Positions 17,349 to 24,137 of a stretch of 64,000 nucleotides of DNA are shown one piece after another; within the stretch, counting starts at the first letter, position 1; every line of letters starts with the position of its first letter. A program made the translations under genes and the position numbers. Location: assembly GCF_029369745.1 (NCBI RefSeq), contig NZ_CP120210.1:2790001-2854000 (forward strand). Direction: 5' to 3'. The notes under the pieces were generated by a model. The model ran no database searches and was not told where the DNA came from. It was given only the letters and a program-made list of their open reading frames with translations. This DNA is from Amycolatopsis sp. QT-25 (lineage in GTDB: Bacteria; Actinomycetota; Actinomycetes; Mycobacteriales; Pseudonocardiaceae).

Positions 17349-17755
17349 CTCTTCACCGCGCGAGTGATCTCGTGTCCGGCGTAGACCGCCATCAACGCTG
17401 CCGCCACGGTGCCGAAGGCGTACGCCAACCCGGTGAACGGACGTCCGGTCGTCACCAGATCGAGGGTGTCCGTCGCGTAGGTCGAGAACGTGGTGTAGCC
17501 GCCGAGGATCCCGACCCCGAGGAAGGGACGCACCAGCCGGTGCGGGGCCTCCGCCGCGGTCAGCGCCGCCATCAGGAAACCGATCAGCAGACAGCCGGAA
17601 ACGTTGGTGGCGAAGGTGGAGAGCGCGAACTGGCCCGGGGAACGGGGAATCGCGAGCGACAGGCCGTAGCGGGCGAGACTGCCCAGCGCGCCACCCGCGC
17701 CGACGACCGCGAGCACGTCCCATCGCGGGCGGGGAGCGGATGCCGCATCAGCCAT
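17345..17755 (-). CDS. crcB: Fluoride channel FluC/CrcB, first copy
   Basis: Start chosen at the ATG at 17755 (MADAASAPRPRWD), 136 aa; longer frames have no support. Motifs are GAGGALGSLARYGL, ALSTFATNVSGC and GILGGYTTFSTYATD. Compared with the second copy the N-terminal asparagine motif reads TNVSG rather than VNIAG, and the charge distribution of the loops differs, as expected for oppositely oriented partners. No fluoride riboswitch was recognised upstream; the gap to the next gene (17756-17928) serves both directions. Confidence 0.9.
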   Translation of the reverse strand: MADAASAPRPRWDVLAVVGAGGALGSLARYGLSLAIPRSPGQFALSTFATNVSGCLLIGFLMAALTAAEAPHRLVRPFLGVGILGGYTTFSTYATDTLDLVTTGRPFTGLAYAFGTVAAALMAVYAGHEITRAVKR

Positions 17756-17928
17756 GGATGGCAGCTTAGAACCGCTGTCCGGGTGAACTGGCGCCCGTGG
17801 TGTCGAAGATCGCTCGCCAGGCCGTTTTTCCCTGCTGGACGGTGAATTTTCTCGAAACGTGTCGTAGGCTCGGTGGCGCTCCAGACCGATTTTCGGTCCG
17901 TCCGCTCGGCTGAGAAAAAGGTGGCAGG

Positions 17929-18060
17929 ATGGCACAGGAACAGTCAGGTACGCAGGCTCCCGACAGCGGTTTGCTGCTGGAGGTCGAAATGATCCCGACC
18001 GCGGTCGACCGCGGGAAGGCCAACGGCGCGGCCGCGGACAACGACGGCAACGACGGCTGA
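17929..18060 (+). CDS. 43-aa peptide abutting a JmjC oxygenase gene: candidate modified-peptide precursor
   Basis: ATG at 17929 and TGA at 18058-18060 define a 43-codon frame; the JmjC gene starts with GTG on the very next base, so the two are surely co-translated. The peptide has an N-terminal part ending in a leader-like hydrophobic/acidic patch, GLLLEVEMIPTAVD, and a hydrophilic tail DRGKANGAAADNDGNDG rich in Asp, Asn and Gly, without Cys, Ser or Thr after residue 24. That layout resembles a RiPP leader plus core, and Asp/Asn are known substrates of JmjC hydroxylases. Purine-rich AAAAAGGTGG lies upstream. Precursor status is inference from context. Confidence 0.6.
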   Translation: MAQEQSGTQAPDSGLLLEVEMIPTAVDRGKANGAAADNDGNDG

Positions 18061-19242
18061 GTGCCCGAAACGCCGACGCTGGCTGACCTCGTGGCTCCGC
18101 TCGGGGTCAGCCAGTTCTTCCGAGACGTCCAGGGCGGGGCCTACCGTCGTTTCGAAGGCCGCGCGGGCCGGTTCGCCGACCTGCTGCCGTGGCCGGCGCT
18201 GAACGCGATCCTCCGGCAGCATCGCCTCGAGTTCCCGAGGCTGCGCCTCGCCCTCGACGGCACCCCGGTGCCCATGGAGAGCTACACCGATCTCGTCCCG
18301 ACTCGCCGCAGCGGCACCGTTCCGCGGCTGCGGGCCGCTCCGTTCACCGAGCACCTTCGCGGCGGCGCGACGATGGTGCTCGACGCCATCCAGGAACTCA
18401 GCGACCCGATCGGCGACCTCGCCCGGCGCCTTGAGCACGACCTCCGGGAAAGCGTCCAGGTCAACCTGTACGCGGGCTGGGGGGTGACTCACGGCTTCGA
18501 CGTGCACTGGGACGACCACGACGCGTTCGTCATCCAGGTCGCCGGCCGCAAACGCTGGCGGATGCACGGCCCGACCAGGCCCGCTCCGCTGCACCGCGAC
18601 GTCGAACAGCCCGAACGGCCCAGTGAGCCGATCGACGACTTCGTCCTCGAAGACGGCGACGTCCTCTACGTCCCGCGCGGGCACTGGCACGACGTCACCG
18701 CGGTCGGGGAGATGTCGCTGCACCTCACGCTCGGGTTCAGCCCGGCCACCGGGATCGACCTGGTGTCCTGGCTCGCGGACGAACTGCGGGCGAGCACCGT
18801 GTTCCGGCAAGACCTCCCCCGGTTCGGGACGGAGGAGGAGCGGGCGGCCCGTGCCGCCGCACTGCGCGCGGAACTGGAAGCCACGCTGACCGCCGACGTC
18901 CTCGACAAGTTCCTCGCCGAGCGCGACTCGAAGGCCCCGGCGCATCCGCGGGTCGGACTGCCCTGGGCGGCGACTCCCGGACTGTTGCCGGACGGCGACG
19001 AGACCGAGGTCCGCTTCCTCGTCCTGCGGGCGGTGCTCGAAGAAGGCGACGGCCGGGTGACCCTGCTCGCGGACGGCAGGCGGTTCGTCTTCGCGGCCGC
19101 CGCGGCCCCGCTGCTGAAGGCGCTGCTCGACGGCACGCCGCGGGCGGTCGGGCGGCTCGCCGAACTGTCCGGACTCGATCGGGGGACCGTGCGGGCCTTC
19201 CTCGGCGAGCTCACCACCCAGGGGCTGCTCTCGGTCGGCTGA
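18061..19242 (+). CDS. JmjC-domain 2-oxoglutarate/Fe(II) oxygenase (RoxA/YcfD-like)
   Basis: The 393-aa protein has a cupin JmjC domain (about residues 20-230). The iron triad is visible as His149-x-Asp151 (VHWDDHD) and a distal His210 in VPRGHWHDV; AGRKRWRM supplies basic residues near the 2-oxoglutarate site. A helical middle and a C-terminal winged-helix region (about 310-393, ending LAELSGLDRGTVRAFLGEL) match ribosomal oxygenases of the RoxA type, which hydroxylate protein side chains. Here the direct partner is the 43-aa peptide gene whose stop abuts this GTG, so that peptide rather than a ribosomal protein may be the substrate. Confidence 0.85.
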   Translation: MPETPTLADLVAPLGVSQFFRDVQGGAYRRFEGRAGRFADLLPWPALNAILRQHRLEFPRLRLALDGTPVPMESYTDLVPTRRSGTVPRLRAAPFTEHLRGGATMVLDAIQELSDPIGDLARRLEHDLRESVQVNLYAGWGVTHGFDVHWDDHDAFVIQVAGRKRWRMHGPTRPAPLHRDVEQPERPSEPIDDFVLEDGDVLYVPRGHWHDVTAVGEMSLHLTLGFSPATGIDLVSWLADELRASTVFRQDLPRFGTEEERAARAAALRAELEATLTADVLDKFLAERDSKAPAHPRVGLPWAATPGLLPDGDETEVRFLVLRAVLEEGDGRVTLLADGRRFVFAAAAAPLLKALLDGTPRAVGRLAELSGLDRGTVRAFLGELTTQGLLSVG

Positions 19243-19285
19243 AAGTCACAGGGGACGAGAAGTGTGGCGGGAGGTCGGTCGGGGT

Positions 19286-19304
19286 AAGCTAAGGCATGCC
19301 TAAG
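19286..19304. promoter_or_regulatory. Candidate iron box (DtxR/IdeR type)
   Basis: TAAGCTAAGGCATGCCTAAG contains the perfect palindrome AGGCATGCCT (19292-19301) flanked by TAA/AAG. This is close to, but not a full match of, the TTAGGTTAGSCTAACCTAA iron box. It lies 24-40 bp before the ATG of an iron-sulfur protein gene, overlapping the expected promoter. Confidence 0.5.
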
Positions 19305-19327
19305 GTGAAGTCCGGAGTGGTCGGCCG

Positions 19328-20290
19328 ATGACCGCTCAGCTCTCGGACACCCCACTGCCGCACGGTCCGGCGTCGCCCGCCGCTTTGCCGGGCTGCGCCA
19401 CTGTCGCGCGCATGCTGGGCGCGAGCCCCGCCGGTACCGCGGCGGACATGCGCTGCTGGCTGCTCATCGAGCAGCCGGGCCCCTGGCCTGCCGACGCGCT
19501 CGAGAACGTCCTCCACGAGGCCTTCCCCGCCGAGCGTCGTGAGCTGCTCGAAAACTTGAGACGTTCCCACGGGCTCCGCCCGCTGCTGATGCGGCGCCCC
19601 GGTAAACATCGGCGCGACCCGGATCGCCCCCGTTCCGTCTATGTCGGCGGCGGCGAGCCGGGGAACCGCTGGCTGGAGCGCCTGGAGATCCGCGATCTGG
19701 GCGAACTGGCCGAGCTGGACCTCGAAGCGGTCGCGGACGGCGTCGGCGGGCTCGGCACGCGAGTGGACGGGCCGCTGTTCCTGGTCTGCACGCACGGCAC
19801 CAAGGACATGTGCTGCGCGGTGCTCGGCCGCCCGCTGGCCTCGACGCTCGACACCAACCACCCCGGCCGGGCCTGGGAGGTCAGCCATGTCGGCGGTGAC
19901 CGCTGGGCGGGCAACCTGCTGGTGGTCCCCGACGGTTTCCTGCACGGCCAGCTCGACCCGGCCGAAGCGGCGCTGGTCGCCAAGGCCGCCCTGCGCGGCC
20001 AGGTCGAGCCGGAGCAGCTTCGCGGCCGGACGTCCGCCCGGACGGCGTGGGCGCAGTTCGCCGAGATCGCGCTCCGGCGGCAGCTGGACCTGACCGGGCT
20101 GGACGACGTGCTCGCCGTCCAGGAGGAGCCGCTGCTCGAGTCCGACGCACGGGTGGTCACCGTGCGCGGCGGCCAGGACTTCTACTCGGTGAGGGTGCGC
20201 CGCCGGTCGGCGACGCCGCGCGGGGAGAGCCGATGCGTGGGGCTGATCCAGCCCGCCGGGTACGTGACCGAGGAGATCACCAAGCTCTGA
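19328..20290 (+). CDS. Sucrase/ferredoxin-like family protein
   Basis: The 320-aa protein matches the sucrase-ferredoxin-like (thioredoxin-fold) family. CTHGTKDMCC is the characteristic cysteine motif for a [2Fe-2S] cluster, followed by HVGGDRWAGNLLVVPDG, the family's HxGG motif. A C-terminal domain (WAQFAEIALRRQL onward) is of the kind often found in actinobacterial members. GGAG lies 10 nt before the ATG. The iron-box-like palindrome upstream suggests repression under iron sufficiency, which fits a role in iron or siderophore metabolism (inference). Confidence 0.82.
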   Translation: MTAQLSDTPLPHGPASPAALPGCATVARMLGASPAGTAADMRCWLLIEQPGPWPADALENVLHEAFPAERRELLENLRRSHGLRPLLMRRPGKHRRDPDRPRSVYVGGGEPGNRWLERLEIRDLGELAELDLEAVADGVGGLGTRVDGPLFLVCTHGTKDMCCAVLGRPLASTLDTNHPGRAWEVSHVGGDRWAGNLLVVPDGFLHGQLDPAEAALVAKAALRGQVEPEQLRGRTSARTAWAQFAEIALRRQLDLTGLDDVLAVQEEPLLESDARVVTVRGGQDFYSVRVRRRSATPRGESRCVGLIQPAGYVTEEITKL

Positions 20291-20318
20291 CGGCGCAAGT
20301 AGGTGACCACTTGCGCCG
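20291..20318 (+). terminator. Hairpin terminator after the sucrase/ferredoxin-like gene
   Basis: CGGCGCAAGT (20291-20300) and ACTTGCGCCG (20309-20318) form a perfect 10-bp stem with loop AGGTGACC, starting on the base after the stop codon. The 13-mer GCAAGTAGGTGAC recurs in the hairpin at 47204. Confidence 0.7.
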
Positions 20319-20380
20319 AAGATCACCCACGTTCGAACATTTGTTTGACACCCCTCTAGAACGTGTGTTCGACTGGCCGG

Positions 20381-22375
20381 GTGCGATGGGATCGACAGCG
20401 GGCGGACGGCGGCGAGCCGGTGCTGCCCGGATTGGACGGGTTGGCGCGTTCGGTGCGCGCGCCCGAGTTCGACGGCGTCACCTTTCACGAGGTGCACGCC
20501 AAATCCATGCTGAACAAGGTGCCCGAGGGGTCGGGTGTCCAGTTCGGATGGACGGTGAACCCGTACCGGGGTTGTTCCCACGCGTGCACGTACTGCCTCG
20601 AAGGCGGCACGCCGGTCCTGATGGCCGACGGCCGGACGAAAACGCTGGCGGACCTGACGCCCGGCGACGTGATCTATGGGACACGCGGGCGCGGCGCGGG
20701 GCGCCGTCTGGTGCCCACGGAGGTGCTCGCGCATTGGTCGACGCTGAAACCGGCGTACCGCCTGACCCTCGAAGACGGAACGTCCATCGTGGCCAGTGGC
20801 GACCACCGGTTCCTGACCGGCCGCGGCTGGAAGCACGTCACCGGCACCCGGTTCGGCGCGGCACAGCGGCCGCATCTGGTCGGCGGCACCGAACTCGTCG
20901 GCGTCGGCAAACTCGTCCGCACGCCGGACGACACCCTCGGCTATCGCGCCGGATACCTGTGCGGGATGTTGCGCTCCGGCGGGTTCTCGGCCGAGAAGGA
21001 CGCCGCGGACCGCGCGCTCGGCTATCTGCCCGATTTCGGCGCGTCGGTCGGTTTCATGCAAGTGCCGCCTTCGCCGGATTCCCATTGGCAACGCGGTTTC
21101 CTGGCCGGGCTGTTCGATCTCTCCGGTGGTTACCGGCACGGCGCGCTGCGCGTCACCCACGACGAACAGGACATCGTCTCGACCTTCTGTGCCGCTCTCG
21201 ACAACTTCGGCTTCCGTTACGTCAAAACGGAAAACGTCAAATTCAGTCCCTTGTGGACGGTCCAGCTCCTCGGTGGCCCGTCGGAGGAGCTGCGGTTCTT
21301 CCATCTCGCCGATCCCGCCGTCGGCTGGAAACGGTCGTTGGACGGCCTCGCCATCGGCCGGACCAGGCGGAAGGTGACGTCCATCGAGCCGCTCGGCATC
21401 GAGCTGCCGTTGTTCGACATCACCACCGGCACCGGTGACTTCATCGCCGACGGCATGGTCACGCACAACTGTTTCGCCCGGAACACCCACACGTACCTGG
21501 ATTTCGACGCCGGACGCGATTTCGACACGCAAGTGATCGTGAAGGTCAACGCGCCCGAGGTGCTGGCCACGCAGCTGCGGCGGCCCGGCTGGACCCGCGA
21601 GCACGTCGCGATGGGCACGAACACCGATCCCTATCAGCGCGCCGAAGGCCGGTACGGGCTGATGCCGCGCATCATCACCGCGCTGGCCGATTCGGGCACG
21701 CCACTGTCCATCCTGACCAAGGGCACCGTGCTGGCCAGGGACCTGCCGTTGCTGGAGTCGGTGTCGAAGGACGTGCCGGCCGGGCTGGCGATTTCGCTCG
21801 CCCTGCTCGACGAGGAGCTGCAACGCCGCCTGGAACCGGGGACACCGGGCCCGCGGGCCAGGCTCGACCTGATCCGCAAGGCGCGGGACGCCGGCCTTCC
21901 GTGTTCCGTGCTGGTCGCCCCGGTGCTGCCGTATCTGACCGATTCGGTGGAGGCACTCGACGCCTTGTTCGCGCGGCTGGCCGAGGTCGGCGCCACGCGG
22001 GTCACCGTCCTCCCGTTGCACCTGCGGCCGGGCGCGCGGGAATGGTTCGCGCGCTGGCTCGGCCGGGAACATCCGGGACTGGTGCCGAAATATCGCGCGC
22101 TCTACGCGCGTGGCGCGTACCTCCCGAAGTCCTATCGGGAGGGGTTGGGCACCCGCGTCGGCCCGCTGTTGCGCCGTCACGGTTTCGGTTCCCGTGCGGA
22201 TGCCGGAGAGCGAATGCAGGTGACGATGCCCGTGCAGCGTGCGGGAGAGGCGGTGATTCCGGCGGAGCAGCTTAAGAGCGTGTCTTACGTGGTGAGCTTT
22301 CGGAGTTTCTTGTGGCAGGTGAGGGCGGCTCCGAGGGTAAGGAAGGCGAGGAAGTGTTCGGCTTTGCGTTCGTAG
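20381..22375 (+). CDS. Rv2578c-family radical SAM protein interrupted by an intein; C-terminus altered by IS insertion
   Basis: GTG at 20381 gives the family N-terminus VRWDRQ; total 664 aa, of which residues 72-363 are an intein. Spliced, the extein reads GCSHACTY-CFARNTHTYLDF, restoring the radical SAM [4Fe-4S] motif CxxxCxxC, followed by the family segments HVAMGTNTDPYQRAEGRYGLM and PLSILTKGT. The IS element at 22276 hits the last codons: the two C-terminal leucines (as rebuilt across the element) are replaced by 32 IS-encoded residues ending at the TAG at 22373. Family function is unknown; the core should still fold because only the tail changed. Confidence 0.85.
   Translation: MRWDRQRADGGEPVLPGLDGLARSVRAPEFDGVTFHEVHAKSMLNKVPEGSGVQFGWTVNPYRGCSHACTYCLEGGTPVLMADGRTKTLADLTPGDVIYGTRGRGAGRRLVPTEVLAHWSTLKPAYRLTLEDGTSIVASGDHRFLTGRGWKHVTGTRFGAAQRPHLVGGTELVGVGKLVRTPDDTLGYRAGYLCGMLRSGGFSAEKDAADRALGYLPDFGASVGFMQVPPSPDSHWQRGFLAGLFDLSGGYRHGALRVTHDEQDIVSTFCAALDNFGFRYVKTENVKFSPLWTVQLLGGPSEELRFFHLADPAVGWKRSLDGLAIGRTRRKVTSIEPLGIELPLFDITTGTGDFIADGMVTHNCFARNTHTYLDFDAGRDFDTQVIVKVNAPEVLATQLRRPGWTREHVAMGTNTDPYQRAEGRYGLMPRIITALADSGTPLSILTKGTVLARDLPLLESVSKDVPAGLAISLALLDEELQRRLEPGTPGPRARLDLIRKARDAGLPCSVLVAPVLPYLTDSVEALDALFARLAEVGATRVTVLPLHLRPGAREWFARWLGREHPGLVPKYRALYARGAYLPKSYREGLGTRVGPLLRRHGFGSRADAGERMQVTMPVQRAGEAVIPAEQLKSVSYVVSFRSFLWQVRAAPRVRKARKCSALRS
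20594..21469 (+). other. Intein (292 aa) with decayed LAGLIDADG endonuclease
   Basis: Splicing block A starts CLEGGTPVLMADG at the TGC 20594; block B reads VASGDHRFLTGRGW; block F/G reads LFDITTGTGDFIADGMVTHN, ending in His-Asn at 21469, with Cys as +1 extein residue. These are the residues needed for splicing. The middle resembles a LAGLIDADG endonuclease, but the two helices read GYLCGMLRSGGF and GFLAGLFDLSGG, lacking the acidic catalytic positions, so homing activity is probably lost. The +1 Cys is itself the third Fe-S cysteine of the host protein. Confidence 0.85.
22273..22275. repeat. Target-site duplication TAA, left copy (right copy 23152-23154)
   Basis: TAA flanks the IS on both sides. 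Removing the element and one TAA restores CAG CTT AAA TTG CTG TAA, an in-frame end for the radical SAM gene, which confirms the duplication and the element's exact boundaries. Confidence 0.85.
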
Positions 22376-22755
22376 CGCAGGGTGAGGCGGCGGTATCCGG
22401 TGAGCCAGGCCATGGTTCGCTCGATCACCCAGCGGTGTTTGCCGAGTTTGTCCGCGGATTCGATGCCTTTGCGGGCGATGCGGACTGTGATGCCGCGGTC
22501 GCGGACCCAGTGTCGGAGCGCGGGCTGGTCGTAGGCCTTGTCGGCGTGCAGCTTGGCGGGCTTGCGGCGTCGCGGGCCTCGGTGGGACTTGACCGCGGGG
22601 ATCGCCATCACCAGGGGTTTGAGCGCGAGCGAGTCGTGGGTGTTCGCGGCGGAGATCGCGATCGTGAGCGGCAGGCCGGCACGGTCGGACAGGACGTGGA
22701 TTTTCGAGCCGGGTTTACCTCGGTCGACCGGGCTGGGGCCGGTCAGAGATCCCCC
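22285..22755 (-). CDS. IS5-family transposase, orfB (reached by -1 frameshift)
   Basis: Re-reading the base 22755 continues the protein as GGSLTGPSPVDRGKPGSKIH, the standard IS5 sequence, through to TAA at 22285, inside the left terminal repeat. It carries the second catalytic Asp (LHADKAYD) and the Glu (WVIERTMAWL) of the DDE triad. The fused transposase would be 276 aa. There is an internal ATG (22611), but it would omit part of the catalytic core. No internal stop or deletion is seen. Confidence 0.85.
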   Translation of the reverse strand, partial: GGSLTGPSPVDRGKPGSKIHVLSDRAGLPLTIAISAANTHDSLALKPLVMAIPAVKSHRGPRRRKPAKLHADKAYDQPALRHWVRDRGITVRIARKGIESADKLGKHRWVIERTMAWLTGYRRLTLRYERKAEHFLAFLTLGAALTCHKKLRKLTT

Positions 22756-23114
22756 TTTTTCGCGCGGACGGAGGCGCCGTCCACGATCGCACGACTCCAG
22801 TCGAGCAAGCCCCGGCTGCCCAGTTCGTCAAGCAGTACACGATGGAGCTCGCGCCATAGCCCGGCCTCTGTCCATTGCGCGAACCGGCGGTGCGCGGTCT
22901 GGAAGGGCACGCCGAACGACGGCGGCAGATCCCGCCAAGCACATCCGCTGGTCAGCACGTACACGATCGCCGTGAACACCTGCCGCGGATCCAACGGCGC
23001 GGTCCCACCACCCTGCGGACGCGGTGTGAACGCGGGGATCAACGGCTTCACCAGTTCCCACAGCTCATCCGGCACAAGACGCAAAGACAACCGATCAACC
23101 ACGACCAAGATCAT
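22743..23114 (-). CDS. IS5-family transposase, orfA (N-terminal part)
   Basis: The 123-aa product has the IS5-type helix-turn-helix DNA-binding start (LVPDELWELVKPLIPAF) and the segment SGCAWRDLPPSFG, then the first catalytic Asp in SRAIVDGASVRAKKG. The frame stops at 22743, shortly after the run AAAAAGGGGG (22760-22751, minus strand), where a -1 slip joins it to orfB. Alone it lacks the rest of the catalytic domain and may act as a regulator of transposition. Confidence 0.88.
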   Translation of the reverse strand: MILVVVDRLSLRLVPDELWELVKPLIPAFTPRPQGGGTAPLDPRQVFTAIVYVLTSGCAWRDLPPSFGVPFQTAHRRFAQWTEAGLWRELHRVLLDELGSRGLLDWSRAIVDGASVRAKKGDL

Positions 23115-23360
23115 GGCGCATCAGCCACCGGTCGCCACGTAAGACACGCTCTAAATTGCTGTAAGACATCCCATGTCACTTTTGTCCTGGGTGACCGAAA
23201 GTCCGCGCGTTTTCGCGCATCAGTGGAAACCTTTTGCCCACACTGGTCGCGTACGGTGGATTTTCTTACCGTGCAACGGATTCGACCGTTCGGCGCAGTG
23301 ACTTGGCGGAAAACCTTTTCGTGCTTAATCTCATTGGAGACGAAGGCGAGGAGGTGCCTG

Positions 23361-23936
23361 TTGACCATCCGGACGGATCGCACCGCCGGTGTCCGCCTCG
23401 CCTGGACCGCGACCAAGCTGACCAGAGCGGGCAGGCACCCCATCGCCATCGGCAGGCTCGCCGCCACCGTCGGCATGCCCCCGGACGAAGCCCACCGCCT
23501 GATGGATCTGATGGGTTTCGTCATCCGTGACGGCCTGGTCGTGATGGACCGCGGCGCGCGCCCGGCCGAGCGCGCCGGCTCCGATCGGTACCGGGTCGAC
23601 CTGTTCCTGCTGGCCGTCGCCACCGGTGAACCGGTCCACGCGGATTCGGTCTGCCCGGCGACCGGAGCACGCGTCCGCGTCCACTTCACCCGCGAGCGGG
23701 TCTTGAGCGTCGACCCGCCACACGCCGTCGTCGCCGCGTCGCGACTGTCCGGGATCGACCTCGCGCTCGGCCAGGATTACGTCGAGGCACTGGTCTGTAC
23801 CCAGTTCTTCGCGTCGAAGGAGGCGGCCGCGGGCTGGCTGCTGGAGAACATCGACGGCCGGGTCCTGTCCGTTCCCGATTATCTGGCGCACACCCGGCGG
23901 ATGGTCGCGGCGCTGGAGGCCTGGCCGACGATCTGA
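23361..23936 (+). CDS. MerB-like (alkylmercury lyase fold) protein lacking the catalytic cysteines
   Basis: Start taken at the TTG at 23361 with AGGAGG 6 nt upstream; 191 aa. The N-terminal half is a winged-helix-like segment (RHPIAIGRLAATVGMPPDEAHRLMD). The C-terminal half resembles organomercurial lyase: VCPATGARVRV and ALVCTQFFASKEAAAGW, then DGRVLSVPDYL. The MerB catalytic CxxD pair (WCALD region) is LLAVATG here, and the second catalytic Cys beside the FFAS motif is shifted, so mercury lyase activity is unlikely. It stands alone next to the IS, with an AT-richer 196-bp leader. Confidence 0.55.
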   Translation: MTIRTDRTAGVRLAWTATKLTRAGRHPIAIGRLAATVGMPPDEAHRLMDLMGFVIRDGLVVMDRGARPAERAGSDRYRVDLFLLAVATGEPVHADSVCPATGARVRVHFTRERVLSVDPPHAVVAASRLSGIDLALGQDYVEALVCTQFFASKEAAAGWLLENIDGRVLSVPDYLAHTRRMVAALEAWPTI

Positions 23937-23996
23937 ACGTCTCCAGGTGAACCCGCGCCCGCGATCGACGTCGGCAGGGCGCGCGATCTGGTCTTT

Positions 23997-24137
23997 CACG
24001 CGAGTTACGGGCTCGATCACGCGAGTCACGTCTCCGATCACGCGAGTCACGGCCCCGATCACGCGAGTTACGGCCCCGATCACGCGAGTCACGTCTCCGA
24101 TCACGCGAGTTACGGCCCCGATCACGCGAGTTACGGA
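23997..24137. repeat. Tandem array of seven 21-bp units
   Basis: Seven head-to-tail units of the form CACGCGAGTYACGNNNYCGAT start at 23997, 24018, 24039, 24060, 24081, 24102 and 24123; the last is incomplete. Units alternate between two spacer versions, GTCTC and GGCCC, in an order suggesting duplication of larger blocks. There is no protein-coding signal on either strand. It lies between the MerB-like stop and aspS. Confidence 0.9.

Larger units (their letters stand above)
22276..23151 (-). mobile_element. Complete IS5-family insertion sequence, 876 bp
   Basis: Perfect 17-bp terminal inverted repeats GAGCGTGTCTTACGTGG lie at 22276-22292 and 23135-23151, bounded by a 3-bp TAA duplication. 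Inside are two overlapping leftward frames that together encode a DDE transposase through a -1 frameshift, as in the IS427 group. All parts look intact and the duplication is unmutated, so insertion was probably recent. Confidence 0.92.

Noticed and set aside
17756..17928. Fluoride riboswitch upstream of the crcB genes
   Set aside because: No recognisable crcB-motif pseudoknot in the leader on the minus strand; the gap shows only a small hairpin near 17884-17898 that belongs to the divergent peptide gene leader.
19289..22180. 963-codon open frame on the minus strand across the sucrase/ferredoxin-like and radical SAM genes
   Set aside because: It is opposite two genes with clear protein motifs and intact splice blocks; its product is Arg/Gly/Pro/His-rich, as expected of an antisense frame in GC-rich DNA.
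23997..24137. CRISPR array
   Set aside because: Units are contiguous 21-bp tandem repeats with 5-nt variable parts, not 24-37-bp repeats separated by unique spacers, and no cas gene is near.
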